A DNA stretch of 7,557 nucleotides from CALXSC01 sp964493475 (GCA_964493475.1 CAZBNS010000080.1:1-7557); one strand, 5' to 3'; numbered from the stretch's first letter, positions 1 to 6,371 are shown. Made by a program: numbers and translations. Notes: generated from the letters alone by a model not told the origin.

Positions 1-143
1 GTGGGGTTTCCTTCTTCTTTTTTTGCGGGGGGAAGAAAAAAACAAAATAAATTTCTATCAAATTTGCACTGTCCTGTCATAAAGCTAAATCATTTCTTAT
101 TTCAAATTGTAGCTATCGTATCTGTCTGCTCGTCTGTCTTTTT
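1..143. other. Start of a further putative cassette, no gene seen
   Basis: On the minus strand this is the continuation past the R'-like box CGTTGGCAAC of element 1. It shares CTGTCTTTTT (134-143) with the corresponding flank of element 3 (6359-6368), so the cassette starts resemble each other beyond the core box. An open frame of 26 codons on the minus strand reaches the edge but has no support as a gene. Confidence 0.4.
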
Positions 144-292
144 ACACTTGTTGCCAACGGACAACGGTATGTTTTTGTTGCCGATTTCGGAGTACTTCAC
201 TGTCAAACCGTGATAAAGTTTAAAGCGAGCCACAGCCGTTGATTTCTGCACCATCTCGGCAATAAAACATACCGCATGTTATGGGCTGGTTT
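144..292 (-). repeat. attC-like cassette-boundary hairpin, element 1
   Basis: This is an imperfect inverted repeat with arms 165-175/264-274 (11 bp) and 178-184/256-262 (7 bp), separated by an asymmetric bulge of two bases on the left and one on the right, around a loop of about 70 bases. Read on the minus strand it starts GCCCATAACA (286-277) and ends CGTTGGCAAC (159-150), like the R'' and R' boxes of an integron attC site. It shares exact spacing with the other two elements in the window: TT, G, five bases, AACG, five bases, CG on the left, and TGTTA-N5-TG on the right. Its right arm GTTATGGGC-N2-GTTT is complementary to the left arm of element 2, not to its own left arm. The attC identity is inferred; the repeat structure is seen directly. 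Confidence 0.65.
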
Positions 293-343
293 TCCTATTT
301 TCTTGTTTTTTTTGTCATTTAAAGTCAAAATAATACCATACCA

Positions 344-637
344 TTACAAGAAAGCCGCCCCACCCAAAATTGCTCCAAATACTGTGATTAGTAAAATAAT
401 TCCTATTAAGGAAATTACTAAGCCAGCAATTGATAATCCTTTTGGTGTTTTGAAAACTCCTACAAATGAAAAAATTAAACCTAATAACCAAAGAATCCAA
501 CCTAAAACCGGAACCCATCCAAGAAAGATTGCAATTAAAGCAAGAACAAAACCTGCTGTCCCGATACCATTAGATTTTTTTTCGGTCTGATTAATAATCA
601 CTGTTTGACCTTGTGGATTTTGATACTCTTGTGTCAT
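344..637 (-). CDS. DUF4190-like small integral membrane protein
   Basis: A 97-residue protein. The N-terminal 22 residues are polar and rich in Gln and Asn (MTQEYQNPQGQ). Three hydrophobic segments follow at about 24-40, 42-62 and 68-93. The pattern, with a short loop FKTPKG at 62-67 between Gly-rich helices, resembles DUF4190-type proteins common in Bacteroidota, whose function is unknown. I chose the ATG at 637 because family members start with such a short polar tail. An upstream in-frame ATG at 715 would add 26 residues of low-complexity, attC-proximal sequence. No strong Shine-Dalgarno is visible. It is the only gene between two attC-like elements, as in a single-gene cassette. The family call rests on remembered similarity; the topology is read from the sequence. 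Confidence 0.8.
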   Translation of the reverse strand: MTQEYQNPQGQTVIINQTEKKSNGIGTAGFVLALIAIFLGWVPVLGWILWLLGLIFSFVGVFKTPKGLSIAGLVISLIGIILLITVFGAILGGAAFL

Positions 638-714
638 ATTTTCAATAAATTTGATTTTCCTACTCATATGGCTTTTCGGTGTCGCCCCGTTTTTCGAGTG
701 GTTTCTGGTCTCCA

Positions 715-744
715 CTTACATTTTTGTTTCTAAACAACTGTCAA
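715..744 (-). promoter_or_regulatory. Possible promoter of the DUF4190-like gene
   Basis: On the minus strand TTGACA (744-739) is followed after 18 bases by TGTAAG (720-715), a 4/6 match to TATAAT. It lies about 80 bases upstream of the chosen start and inside the same putative cassette. Bacteroidota promoters often use a different -7 element (TAnnTTTG), which is absent here, so this is a weak call. Confidence 0.25.
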
Positions 745-799
745 GAATTGTTAACCCATATGTCGGTGGTTCTCTTGTCTGTCCGTCGTGTCGTTTTTT

Positions 800-947
800 A
801 AACTTGCCCATAACGTTTGGCGGTATGAAATCGTTGGGGAGTTCGGAGCTGCTTTCCTATCAAGTTACACCGAACTTGATTCATGGCAGAAAGGTTAAAT
901 AACCACTTAAACCCCAATGTTTTATACCGCGTGTTACCAACTGGGCG
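800..947 (-). repeat. attC-like cassette-boundary hairpin, element 2
   Basis: An imperfect inverted repeat with arms 821-831/919-929 (CGGTATGAAAT against TGTTTTATACCG, with G-T wobbles) and 834-839/912-917 (TTGGGG/CCCCAA), again with a two-versus-one base bulge. The loop (840-911) is about 70 bases. Minus-strand reading starts GTTGGTAACA (941-932) and ends CGTTATGGGC (815-806). Spacing from TT-G-N5-AACG-N5-CGGTATG is identical to element 1 base for base, and TTTANACTTG upstream is shared. The right arm GTTACCAAC-N2-GGCG (933-947) is complementary to the left arm of element 3, more than 5 kb away. Confidence 0.65.
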
Positions 948-1182
948 TATTTGTCTGTCAATGGTTAGAGATAATTTTTCAATTCAATCATTCTGTTTTC
1001 TCTGTCTGAAAAGATTTAGTTTTTTTGCGTCGGCATAGACAGCGTTGGCAGACAGACAAGCTCTATGGCAGGTTTTGGTTTAGCTTAGGCTTGTGCGACC
1101 TGACATTGTGCTTGGCTGTGTGCGTCAGTGTTTAAAGTTCTTCCATCCTTTTGATTTAAAAAAAGTATTTTTTCTCATTTGC
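948..1182. other. Non-coding tail of the RiPP cassette
   Basis: About 235 bases between the attC-like element 2 and the stop codon of the amidohydrolase gene. I see no credible ORF. A weak hairpin (GGCATAGA 1032-1039 with TCTATGGC 1062-1069, one mismatch) is present, but no U-tract follows it on the minus strand. I could not find a convincing terminator for the RiPP operon here; the attC-like hairpin itself may serve. Confidence 0.5.
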
Positions 1183-2346
1183 TTATTTTTTAGAAATCAT
1201 TGATAAAATATTTTTTGCTCTTTCAACTAAAGTAGTATTTGTATTTGTTGAATATAATATTTTTGCATGTGTTACACCTGTTTTTTCAACATGTAAATCA
1301 AATTCATTTGAAAGTTGAATTAAAATATCGTTTGTAATTGCAATAATAATATATTCAGGACCTGTTTTATCATCAATATAATCCCATTTTTCATAACGAA
1401 TTATATTTTCAGGCAAGATGTTAAAGTTATTTATTAATAAATTCATTGCTTTTTCAATATCAATTCCCTCAAATAAAATAATATTAGGATTTGAATTATT
1501 TACATTTTTAAAAATATTCAATGCGTCGTCTCTATATTCAATTTTATTAATTGCAGGGATTATTTTAGAAACAGTTTTTGTGTTCATTGAGTAGAAAGCT
1601 GTTTTGTAATTATTGTTGAAAGTATCAAAAATATCTGAACCAAGATTTCCAGTTAGTTCTTCTATTCTGTTATTATACCATGCTTTACTTTCAATGTTGT
1701 GATAGAAAGCTTCATTGATCGGAAAATCAGAGCCAAAAATAATTCTATCAGAAAGTTTTTCGGAAATAAGAATTTTAATTTCTTCAATTGACATGAAAGC
1801 AATATCTATGAAAATATTTTTCGCTATTGGAAAATCTAAAATAATACTCAGAATCTCAGATACAGGTCTTCCATGACAAAGAATGAAATTAATATCTGGA
1901 TTTTGTTTACATACTCTGAAAAATGTGCCTGCTTCGCTTAATGCTCTGCCACCTGTATGAATCATTATTGGGAGATTCTTTTCTCTAGCTAATGATAATA
2001 ATTGGTTAAATATTTCTGAACCAGGTAGCCATTGATGGATGTACGGATGAATCTTAATTGAAATGAAAGGTATATTTTCAATTACAGAAAAACAACTGCC
2101 TTCATCAAACATTTCAGGAGTTAATGGAAGAATCGGTTTAAATTTATTTGGAGCTAAGAATAATAATTTTTCATAATCTGATTTCAATTTCTCTAATGAA
2201 AATGGTTCTGTTGTAAAAACAGGCATCCCACACCATTCAGAAATATTAAGATTATTCATAAATTCGACAACAGATTCTATAGAATAATCAATATCTCTGA
2301 ATACGCCATAATGAACATGACAATCAACAATTCTAAGTTTTTGCAT
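1183..2346 (-). CDS. Amidohydrolase-family (amidohydro_2-like) TIM-barrel enzyme with C-terminal extension
   Basis: A 387-residue protein from the ATG at 2346. Residues 1 to about 255 look like a metal-dependent amidohydrolase/decarboxylase barrel. They show HVH with metal-ligand His10 and His12, SIKIHP around Lys98, IMIHTGG with His130, ILCHGRP with His158 and FGSDFP with Asp207. This is the order seen in the PF04909 group, which includes hydrolases and ACMSD-type decarboxylases; the substrate cannot be read. Residues from about 260 to the end form an additional alpha/beta-looking domain that I do not recognise. The start overlaps the preceding radical SAM gene by 14 bases, so translation is probably coupled. 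A TTG nine codons upstream is possible but less likely. In this operon it may act on the modified peptide or a fragment of it, for example in hydrolysis or decarboxylation; that is inference. It is the last gene of the operon. Confidence 0.85.
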   Translation of the reverse strand: MQKLRIVDCHVHYGVFRDIDYSIESVVEFMNNLNISEWCGMPVFTTEPFSLEKLKSDYEKLLFLAPNKFKPILPLTPEMFDEGSCFSVIENIPFISIKIHPYIHQWLPGSEIFNQLLSLAREKNLPIMIHTGGRALSEAGTFFRVCKQNPDINFILCHGRPVSEILSIILDFPIAKNIFIDIAFMSIEEIKILISEKLSDRIIFGSDFPINEAFYHNIESKAWYNNRIEELTGNLGSDIFDTFNNNYKTAFYSMNTKTVSKIIPAINKIEYRDDALNIFKNVNNSNPNIILFEGIDIEKAMNLLINNFNILPENIIRYEKWDYIDDKTGPEYIIIAITNDILIQLSNEFDLHVEKTGVTHAKILYSTNTNTTLVERAKNILSMISKK

Positions 2347-3796
2347 TTTTTTGTGCTTTATAGTTTTCTGCAATTTCTTTATTTAAAAATGCGACATCGC
2401 AAAAATGCTTACTTACTGTAAATAAATCGCCATTATTCTCATTAAAATTACGGACTAAGCACATTGCGCAGTAATCACGTGCAGCACATTTTAGACATTT
2501 AGGAAATGAGCCATTTGTCAATGTCCGCAGAAATTTTATTTTTTCAGATTTATTCCAAACTTCGTTTAAAGATTGTTTAAAAGCATTGCCAAGCACAAAG
2601 CCCTGCCAACCTGAGCATGGGTAATAATCTCCGTTAGAAGATAAACATATATTATCGATGCCAACACCGCAAATTGGCAAATCTTTTATTTTATCAATGT
2701 CAAATGATATTGGATTCTGTGTTAGATTATTTTCCGTGTAGTCTTTATCATATTTAACAATATCATTTATTAATGTTTTGGTTTCTTCAAGTGTTAATCT
2801 TTGCTTCAGATTATTCGTATTAAAATCAGCTTGTGCCATCATTATAAAATCAGTATGTGCTCTTGTTTTTAGAGAATAAGCATACCGTAAAACTTCTTTG
2901 TATGAATTATAATTTATTTTCATTACAGGACAACTGATTTGCACAGGAATATCATTTGCAACCAATTTTTCTATATTGTTTTTTGTTTTTTGGAATGAAC
3001 CTTTAATTTTCGTAATATCGTCATGCTCATTGGAATTCATTGAGTATAAAGAAACCTGAATTATTGAGGGATTCACTTCTTTTAATAAAGCAATATGTTC
3101 ATCAGATAAAAGAACCAAATTGCTAAGAATACTAATTATAAAATCGTATTGCCGAGCTAATAAAAGAATTTTTTTAATGTCTTTATGCAAAAACAATTCA
3201 CCGCCTGACAATGTAATTGATAAAGTTTTTAAATCCTTTGCTTCCAACATTACTCTTTCTAATAAAGTAAAATCAATGTCATTGCCATTATCCTTTTTAT
3301 TGTTTGGTATATAGCAGTGAATACATCTTTCATTACATTTAGATGTAACTTCAATTTGCAAGCCAAAAATTTGAGGATTTTTTTGAAAATATTCGTAAAG
3401 AAATGCAGAGCTATCAGTTATAATTTCGTTCTTTTCTTCTTTAAAAAAACTATCTGTTATGATTTTGGGATTTTCAAGTTTATATGAAAAGCGAGGTTCC
3501 TTTTTATTTAGTTCCTCAATCGAATACCCTGTTACTACAAACTTTTCATTCTCTAAATCAGTGATAAATTCAGTGAAATCATTAAATATATCCTCTCTTG
3601 AAATATCTTTGTATATTACAAAAAGCTCATCTACAATTTTCTCTATTTGTTTTGGTTCTCTAGAAATTGCATCTAAAAAATCTGCTCCAATCTCATCATA
3701 ATTTCTGTCATGTTTGGTCAATTGATTAGTGATGTAGCCGATATTACCATATCTTCTAACAAAAGAATCTTTGCAGAGCTTTAATAATTTATTCAT
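2333..3796 (-). CDS. Radical SAM/SPASM peptide maturase with N-terminal RRE (RS1, complete SPASM)
   Basis: A 487-residue enzyme. Residues 1-90 resemble a PqqD-like RiPP recognition element (FVRRYGNIGYITNQ, then FLDAI and a helical FNDFTEFITDL segment), which normally binds the leader of the precursor peptide. The radical SAM core has the 4Fe-4S motif CNERCIHC (Cys154, 158, 161) and SGGE at 197-200. The SPASM domain is complete: Cys376, Cys384 and Cys394 (C-X12-G-X4-C pattern), then Cys434, 437, 443 and 446 and Cys466, enough for two auxiliary Fe-S clusters. Such enzymes make thioether or C-C crosslinks, or epimerise residues. With a Cys-bearing precursor in the operon, a thioether is plausible but unproven. 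The start ATG overlaps the upstream stop (ATGA). It is clearly a paralogue of the gene at 4458-5843. Confidence 0.9.
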   Translation of the reverse strand: MNKLLKLCKDSFVRRYGNIGYITNQLTKHDRNYDEIGADFLDAISREPKQIEKIVDELFVIYKDISREDIFNDFTEFITDLENEKFVVTGYSIEELNKKEPRFSYKLENPKIITDSFFKEEKNEIITDSSAFLYEYFQKNPQIFGLQIEVTSKCNERCIHCYIPNNKKDNGNDIDFTLLERVMLEAKDLKTLSITLSGGELFLHKDIKKILLLARQYDFIISILSNLVLLSDEHIALLKEVNPSIIQVSLYSMNSNEHDDITKIKGSFQKTKNNIEKLVANDIPVQISCPVMKINYNSYKEVLRYAYSLKTRAHTDFIMMAQADFNTNNLKQRLTLEETKTLINDIVKYDKDYTENNLTQNPISFDIDKIKDLPICGVGIDNICLSSNGDYYPCSGWQGFVLGNAFKQSLNEVWNKSEKIKFLRTLTNGSFPKCLKCAARDYCAMCLVRNFNENNGDLFTVSKHFCDVAFLNKEIAENYKAQKNAKT

Positions 3797-4461
3797 ATTT
3801 CAATTGGTTTAAATGAATTTAATAAATGTTCTTTAAATTCGTTCAAATGCTGAATACTAACATCTTTAATGCTTTCAATTTTTGTAATGTAAGAATACAC
3901 TGCTGGCGAAAGAGTGGTCATAATTGAATTAAAATCATCAATTTCTTTTTTATAAAGATTATAAGCATGTTTTCTGAAAGCCACCTTAAATTTTGCACAT
4001 AAATCACTTTTACTTTCGTGTCCAGTAAATGGGTCTATTACAGTAGGCACATAAGCAATATTCCATGCAGCAGTAAATGAATATGGATTTATTGTTTTGC
4101 CCCAAATATGAGAAACTTTGTAATTAAAAAGGTCTCTGTTCTTTTTTAGTTGTAATATGTTCGCTATTAACCTAGTCGGCTCTGTATTGTTTGTAGGATC
4201 CCATTCAACATTTTCAATTTTCAATATGGTTTTATAAAAGTCAAGCAATTTATCTTGTTTACTTTTTATACGACCGAAGTTTCGCACATAAACCTCGTTG
4301 TTATTAGTAATTTTATTTTTTAATTCAGCCCATTGTGATGAAACTTTCTCAGGACTCATAAAAATTGATTCATTTAATCCAAACTCAATAATTTTTGGTT
4401 CATCAATATCGAATTGACTCATAAAAAGTTCAAATGAATCTTTTGGTTCTTTTGCTTTCAT
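3793..4461 (-). CDS. Unrecognised 222-residue protein between the two radical SAM genes
   Basis: I do not recognise this protein. It is soluble-looking, with no signal peptide and no membrane segment. The N-terminal half is mostly helical and charged. The best-ordered stretch is at 112-150, with NYKVSHIWGKTINPYSFT, then WNIAYVP and FTGHES. The His118, Asn134 and His148 spacing is vaguely like an HNH (beta-beta-alpha metal) motif, but the surrounding Cys or Lys residues of that fold are not evident. There is a single Cys (Cys155). It overlaps both neighbours by four bases (ATGA), so it is translated with them and probably made in similar amounts. Position suggests a partner subunit, a second modifying enzyme or a protease-like processing factor. 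None of these can be read from the sequence. Confidence 0.85.
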   Translation of the reverse strand: MKAKEPKDSFELFMSQFDIDEPKIIEFGLNESIFMSPEKVSSQWAELKNKITNNNEVYVRNFGRIKSKQDKLLDFYKTILKIENVEWDPTNNTEPTRLIANILQLKKNRDLFNYKVSHIWGKTINPYSFTAAWNIAYVPTVIDPFTGHESKSDLCAKFKVAFRKHAYNLYKKEIDDFNSIMTTLSPAVYSYITKIESIKDVSIQHLNEFKEHLLNSFKPIEI

Positions 4462-5843
4462 AATGCTTTATATTTTTCAACTAAAGTTTTTATTAAGAAT
4501 ATCATTTCACAATAATTTGAGGGAATATTATAGATGTTACCACCGTTTTCATAGTAATTCCAGCTAAGACATAAAGTACAATAACCACTAGCAGCACATT
4601 CTATACATTGAGGAAATGTTTTATATTTAAGAGAACGTAAGAATTTTAATTTTTCTGAATTATTCCAAACATCAGTCAATATGTCATTTTTAATATCACC
4701 TAAAATAAAATCATTCCAACCAATGTCAGGAATATATTTCCCCAAGCTCGAAACAGCAATGCTTTTGAATGCAGAGAATTTTACAGGTTGGTTATTTAAA
4801 ATTGTTTGTTTGGTTCGAATGGAAAAAATATTGTATTTCTTATCGTTTTTTAAAATGTCAGAGAGCGTATGTTTTAAATCCTCATAAGATAGACGATGAA
4901 CTAAGTTAGATTTACTGAAATCTGTCATAGCCGTAATATTAAAATCAGTATAAACCTTGATACTTCTTTGATTACACCATTCCAATACACTTACGTAGCA
5001 ATCTTTGTTTTCCTTAATAATTGGGCAACTTACCTCAATTGGAATTCCCGCTTTTTTAAGATGTACAATATTTTCAGTAGTTTTTTTAAATGAATTTTTT
5101 AGACCTGTAATAGAATCATGTATATCTGGATTCATGCTATATAAAGAAACCTGTATATTATAAATGTTAAGGGATTTTAAAAAGCCGATGTCATCTTGTG
5201 AAATTCTTGTAAGATTTGAGAGAATAGTAATTATAAAATCATTTTCTCTTGCTTTTCTTAAAATTGAAGAAAAATCTTTATGTAAAAATGGTTCACCTCC
5301 AGTAAAAGAAATTGAAAGGACACCAGCTTCTTTTGCCTGATCTAGAATATTAAAAATTGTTTCAGAATGTAAATAATTTTGATTATTCCTTGTTGATTTT
5401 GGAATATAGCAATGAATACAGCTTTCATTACATGCGGTAAGTAATTCTATTTGAAGTGAAAATAAAAATGGTTTTTCTGTTAGGATTTTATTTAAAAATT
5501 CACTGGTTTCTTTGACCTCGTTATCATTGCTCTCATTTTTTGTAACATTAGAAAATTCTTGTTTGTTAGCTTGGATACTACCTAATAAAACAAATTGGTC
5601 ATTACCCAGTTCTCGAATGAATTCATGAAAATCCTGTGTGATTACTTTATGTGCATCTGTCGGAAATGTTTTTAATATTCTTGAAAGAACAATTTCTGAA
5701 TCTTGCTTGTCTCTCGTGATTTCAGATAAAAATAAAAATGCACTTTCGTCAAAGATTTTCTCTTTTTTAGTTCTTTGATTAATAAGATATGCATAGCCAT
5801 TTATGCTTCTAATAAAAGTGTCTTTATTAAGTTTTAATTCCAT
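4458..5843 (-). CDS. Radical SAM peptide maturase with RRE and degenerate SPASM domain (RS2)
   Basis: A 461-residue paralogue of RS1. Residues 1-88 form a PqqD-like recognition domain (FIRSINGYAYLINQ, then DFHEFIREL). The core is intact: CNESCIHC (Cys138, 142, 145) and TGGE at 181-184. In the SPASM region the second half is kept (Cys413, 416, 422, 425 and Cys445). The three first-half cysteines present in RS1 are gone: the aligned positions hold Ser357 (allowing a two-residue gap), Ala363 and Asp373, within an otherwise conserved SSLGKYIPDIGW segment. By analogy with anSME, auxiliary cluster I would be lost and auxiliary cluster II retained. The enzyme is probably still catalytic but may do a different reaction or help RS1. 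It is the first enzyme gene after the precursor. Its start lies 13 bases after a strong hairpin and has no Shine-Dalgarno. Confidence 0.9.
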   Translation of the reverse strand: MELKLNKDTFIRSINGYAYLINQRTKKEKIFDESAFLFLSEITRDKQDSEIVLSRILKTFPTDAHKVITQDFHEFIRELGNDQFVLLGSIQANKQEFSNVTKNESNDNEVKETSEFLNKILTEKPFLFSLQIELLTACNESCIHCYIPKSTRNNQNYLHSETIFNILDQAKEAGVLSISFTGGEPFLHKDFSSILRKARENDFIITILSNLTRISQDDIGFLKSLNIYNIQVSLYSMNPDIHDSITGLKNSFKKTTENIVHLKKAGIPIEVSCPIIKENKDCYVSVLEWCNQRSIKVYTDFNITAMTDFSKSNLVHRLSYEDLKHTLSDILKNDKKYNIFSIRTKQTILNNQPVKFSAFKSIAVSSLGKYIPDIGWNDFILGDIKNDILTDVWNNSEKLKFLRSLKYKTFPQCIECAASGYCTLCLSWNYYENGGNIYNIPSNYCEMIFLIKTLVEKYKAL

Positions 5844-5856
5844 TTTAAGAAAATTA

Positions 5857-5881
5857 AAGAGGCTGCAAAATGCAGCCTCTT
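5857..5881 (-). terminator. Hairpin with U-tract between precursor and first maturase gene (probable partial terminator)
   Basis: A perfect 11-bp stem (5857-5867 with 5871-5881) with a three-base loop. On the minus strand it is followed by TTTAATTTTCTT, the form of an intrinsic terminator. It lies 18 bases after the precursor stop codon and 13 bases before the RS2 start. Leaky termination here would give many more precursor transcripts than enzyme transcripts, a common RiPP arrangement, and the stem may also protect the precursor mRNA 3' end. On the plus strand no U-tract follows, which supports the minus-strand reading. Confidence 0.8.
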
Positions 5882-5899
5882 ATCATTACTGCTTTTGAG

Positions 5900-6037
5900 T
5901 TAAACAGACCTTTCACATGATTTGCAATCGCCTCTATTATTAGAGCCGTACTTTGCTTCATTTGATGGGCAACCTGCAGCGTAGGTTCCTTTCGGATTGT
6001 TCTTTGCCAACAATTTTGGCTTTTTGTAAGTCTTCAT
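5900..6037 (-). CDS. Candidate RiPP precursor peptide, 45 residues, three Cys
   Basis: A short ORF with ATG at 6037-6035 and TAA at 5902-5900. The N-terminal part (residues 1-17: MKTYKKPKLLAKNNPKG) is Lys-rich with a KKPKLL patch, like leaders bound by PqqD-type domains. The rest (18-45) begins TYAAGCP (Cys23), continues through a Gly/Asn/Ser-rich stretch and ends GDCKSCERSV (Cys38, Cys41). Three cysteines upstream of two RRE-bearing radical SAM genes point to a thioether-type or other radical-modified peptide. The leader/core border near Gly17 or Ala21-Gly22 is a guess. It has a perfect Shine-Dalgarno, unlike the downstream genes, and a terminator-like hairpin right behind it. I do not recognise a named precursor family. 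No secretion signal or double-Gly cleavage site is evident. Confidence 0.8.
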   Translation of the reverse strand: MKTYKKPKLLAKNNPKGTYAAGCPSNEAKYGSNNRGDCKSCERSV

Positions 6038-6040
6038 TTT

Positions 6041-6050
6041 TGACCTCCTT
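6041..6050 (-). promoter_or_regulatory. Strong Shine-Dalgarno of the precursor gene
   Basis: AAGGAGGTCA on the minus strand, six bases before the ATG at 6037. It is a perfect anti-16S match, whereas RS2 and the DUF4190-like gene have none. This decides the start of the short ORF and suggests high translation. Bacteroidota genes rarely rely on such sites. Confidence 0.85.
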
Positions 6051-6081
6051 TTTTTAATTAATAATTAATTGAATTTATATT

Positions 6082-6096
6082 GCTGTAAATTACAGC
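6082..6096. promoter_or_regulatory. Palindrome upstream of the precursor, possible operator
   Basis: GCTGTAAATTACAGC has perfect 7-base arms about a single central base and lies 45 bases before the precursor start. The symmetry suits a dimeric regulator; a small RNA hairpin in the leader is an alternative. No regulator gene lies in the window, and I see only one copy. Confidence 0.4.
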
Positions 6097-6110
6097 CAGA
6101 TTGAAAAAAT

Positions 6111-6125
6111 GAGGATAACATCCTC
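6111..6125 (-). terminator. Leader hairpin followed by U6
   Basis: GAGGAT-GTT-ATCCTC on the minus strand followed by ATTTTTTC, a short intrinsic-terminator form 74 bases before the precursor ATG. It may stop transcripts coming from the restriction genes, or act as an attenuator if the operon promoter lies just upstream. The stem has only six base pairs, so efficiency is uncertain. Confidence 0.5.
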
Positions 6126-6129
6126 GTGA

Positions 6130-6158
6130 TAAAAATAAGCATTTTATAACATAATCAA
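6130..6158 (-). promoter_or_regulatory. Possible Bacteroidota-type promoter of the RiPP operon
   Basis: On the minus strand TTG (6158-6156) precedes TATTTTTA (6137-6130) by 18 bases, close to the phylum's -33 TTG / -7 TAnnTTTG pattern with the last G replaced by A. The predicted start of transcription is near 6124, at the base of the leader hairpin. In AT-rich DNA such matches arise easily. Confidence 0.3.
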
Positions 6159-6178
6159 TAAAATGCAGCGTAGGAAGA

Positions 6179-6240
6179 TTTGGCTCTTTGCCTTTTGCGA
6201 AGCGTTGGCTTGTGTTTTGGGCAAAAGGCAATGTGCCAAA
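6179..6240. repeat. Nested inverted repeat in the upstream region of the RiPP operon
   Basis: Outer arms TTTGGC/GCCAAA (6179-6184 with 6235-6240) and inner arms TGCCTTTTGC/GCAAAAGGCA (6189-6198 with 6221-6230) are separated by four unpaired bases on each side, around a 22-base loop. No U-tract follows on either strand. The symmetric two-box layout recalls an attC or a cruciform, but it lacks the AACG/TGTTA boxes of the three cassette-boundary elements. Function unknown. Confidence 0.6.
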
Positions 6241-6371
6241 TGTGGGTCGGCTTTCCGCTTTTCTTTCTTGCGGGTTGGAAAAAAAACTAAATCTTTTTTC
6301 TTTCATTTTCATTTCATTTTTCATTCTCAAACCATTTTCTCTGTCATTTTCAGTGTCGCTGTCTTTTTCTT

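Larger units (their letters stand above)
158..813 (-). mobile_element. Putative gene cassette 1 (membrane-protein cassette, about 656 bp)
   Basis: The limits assume cleavage between G and TT of the R'-like box on the minus strand, as in integrons. The block starts TTATGGGC (813-806) and ends with the attC-like element 1, whose R''-like box is GCCCATAAC (286-278). The two ends are exact complements over nine bases, and four further bases two positions away also pair (GTTT 289-292 with AAAC 800-803). It holds one gene, in the usual cassette orientation with the attC-like site downstream. Size and content are typical of a cassette. No integrase is visible, so mobility is inferred. Confidence 0.55.

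Noticed and set aside
1..213. Plus-strand ORF at the left edge
   Set aside because: It overlaps the arm of element 1 and a homopolymer-rich stretch, and its translation resembles no protein.
276..590. A 104-codon plus-strand ORF opposite the DUF4190-like gene
   Set aside because: It is antisense to a recognisable membrane protein and its Lys/Pro-rich translation is the mirror of that gene's codons; the start lies inside element 1.
638..715. N-terminal extension of the DUF4190-like protein to the ATG at 715
   Set aside because: The added 26 residues are unlike the usual short Gln/Asn tail of the family, and the ATG at 637 gives a typical length.
1032..1069. Hairpin as terminator of the RiPP operon
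   Set aside because: Eight-base arms with a mismatch, a 22-base loop and no U-tract on the minus strand.
2347..2373. TTG start adding nine residues to the amidohydrolase
   Set aside because: The ATG at 2346 is nearer the HVH motif and gives a short 14-base overlap; TTG without a Shine-Dalgarno is less likely.
4012..4110. HNH endonuclease assignment for the 222-residue protein
   Set aside because: His118, Asn134 and His148 have only loosely fitting spacing and the supporting residues are missing, so no nuclease function is claimed.
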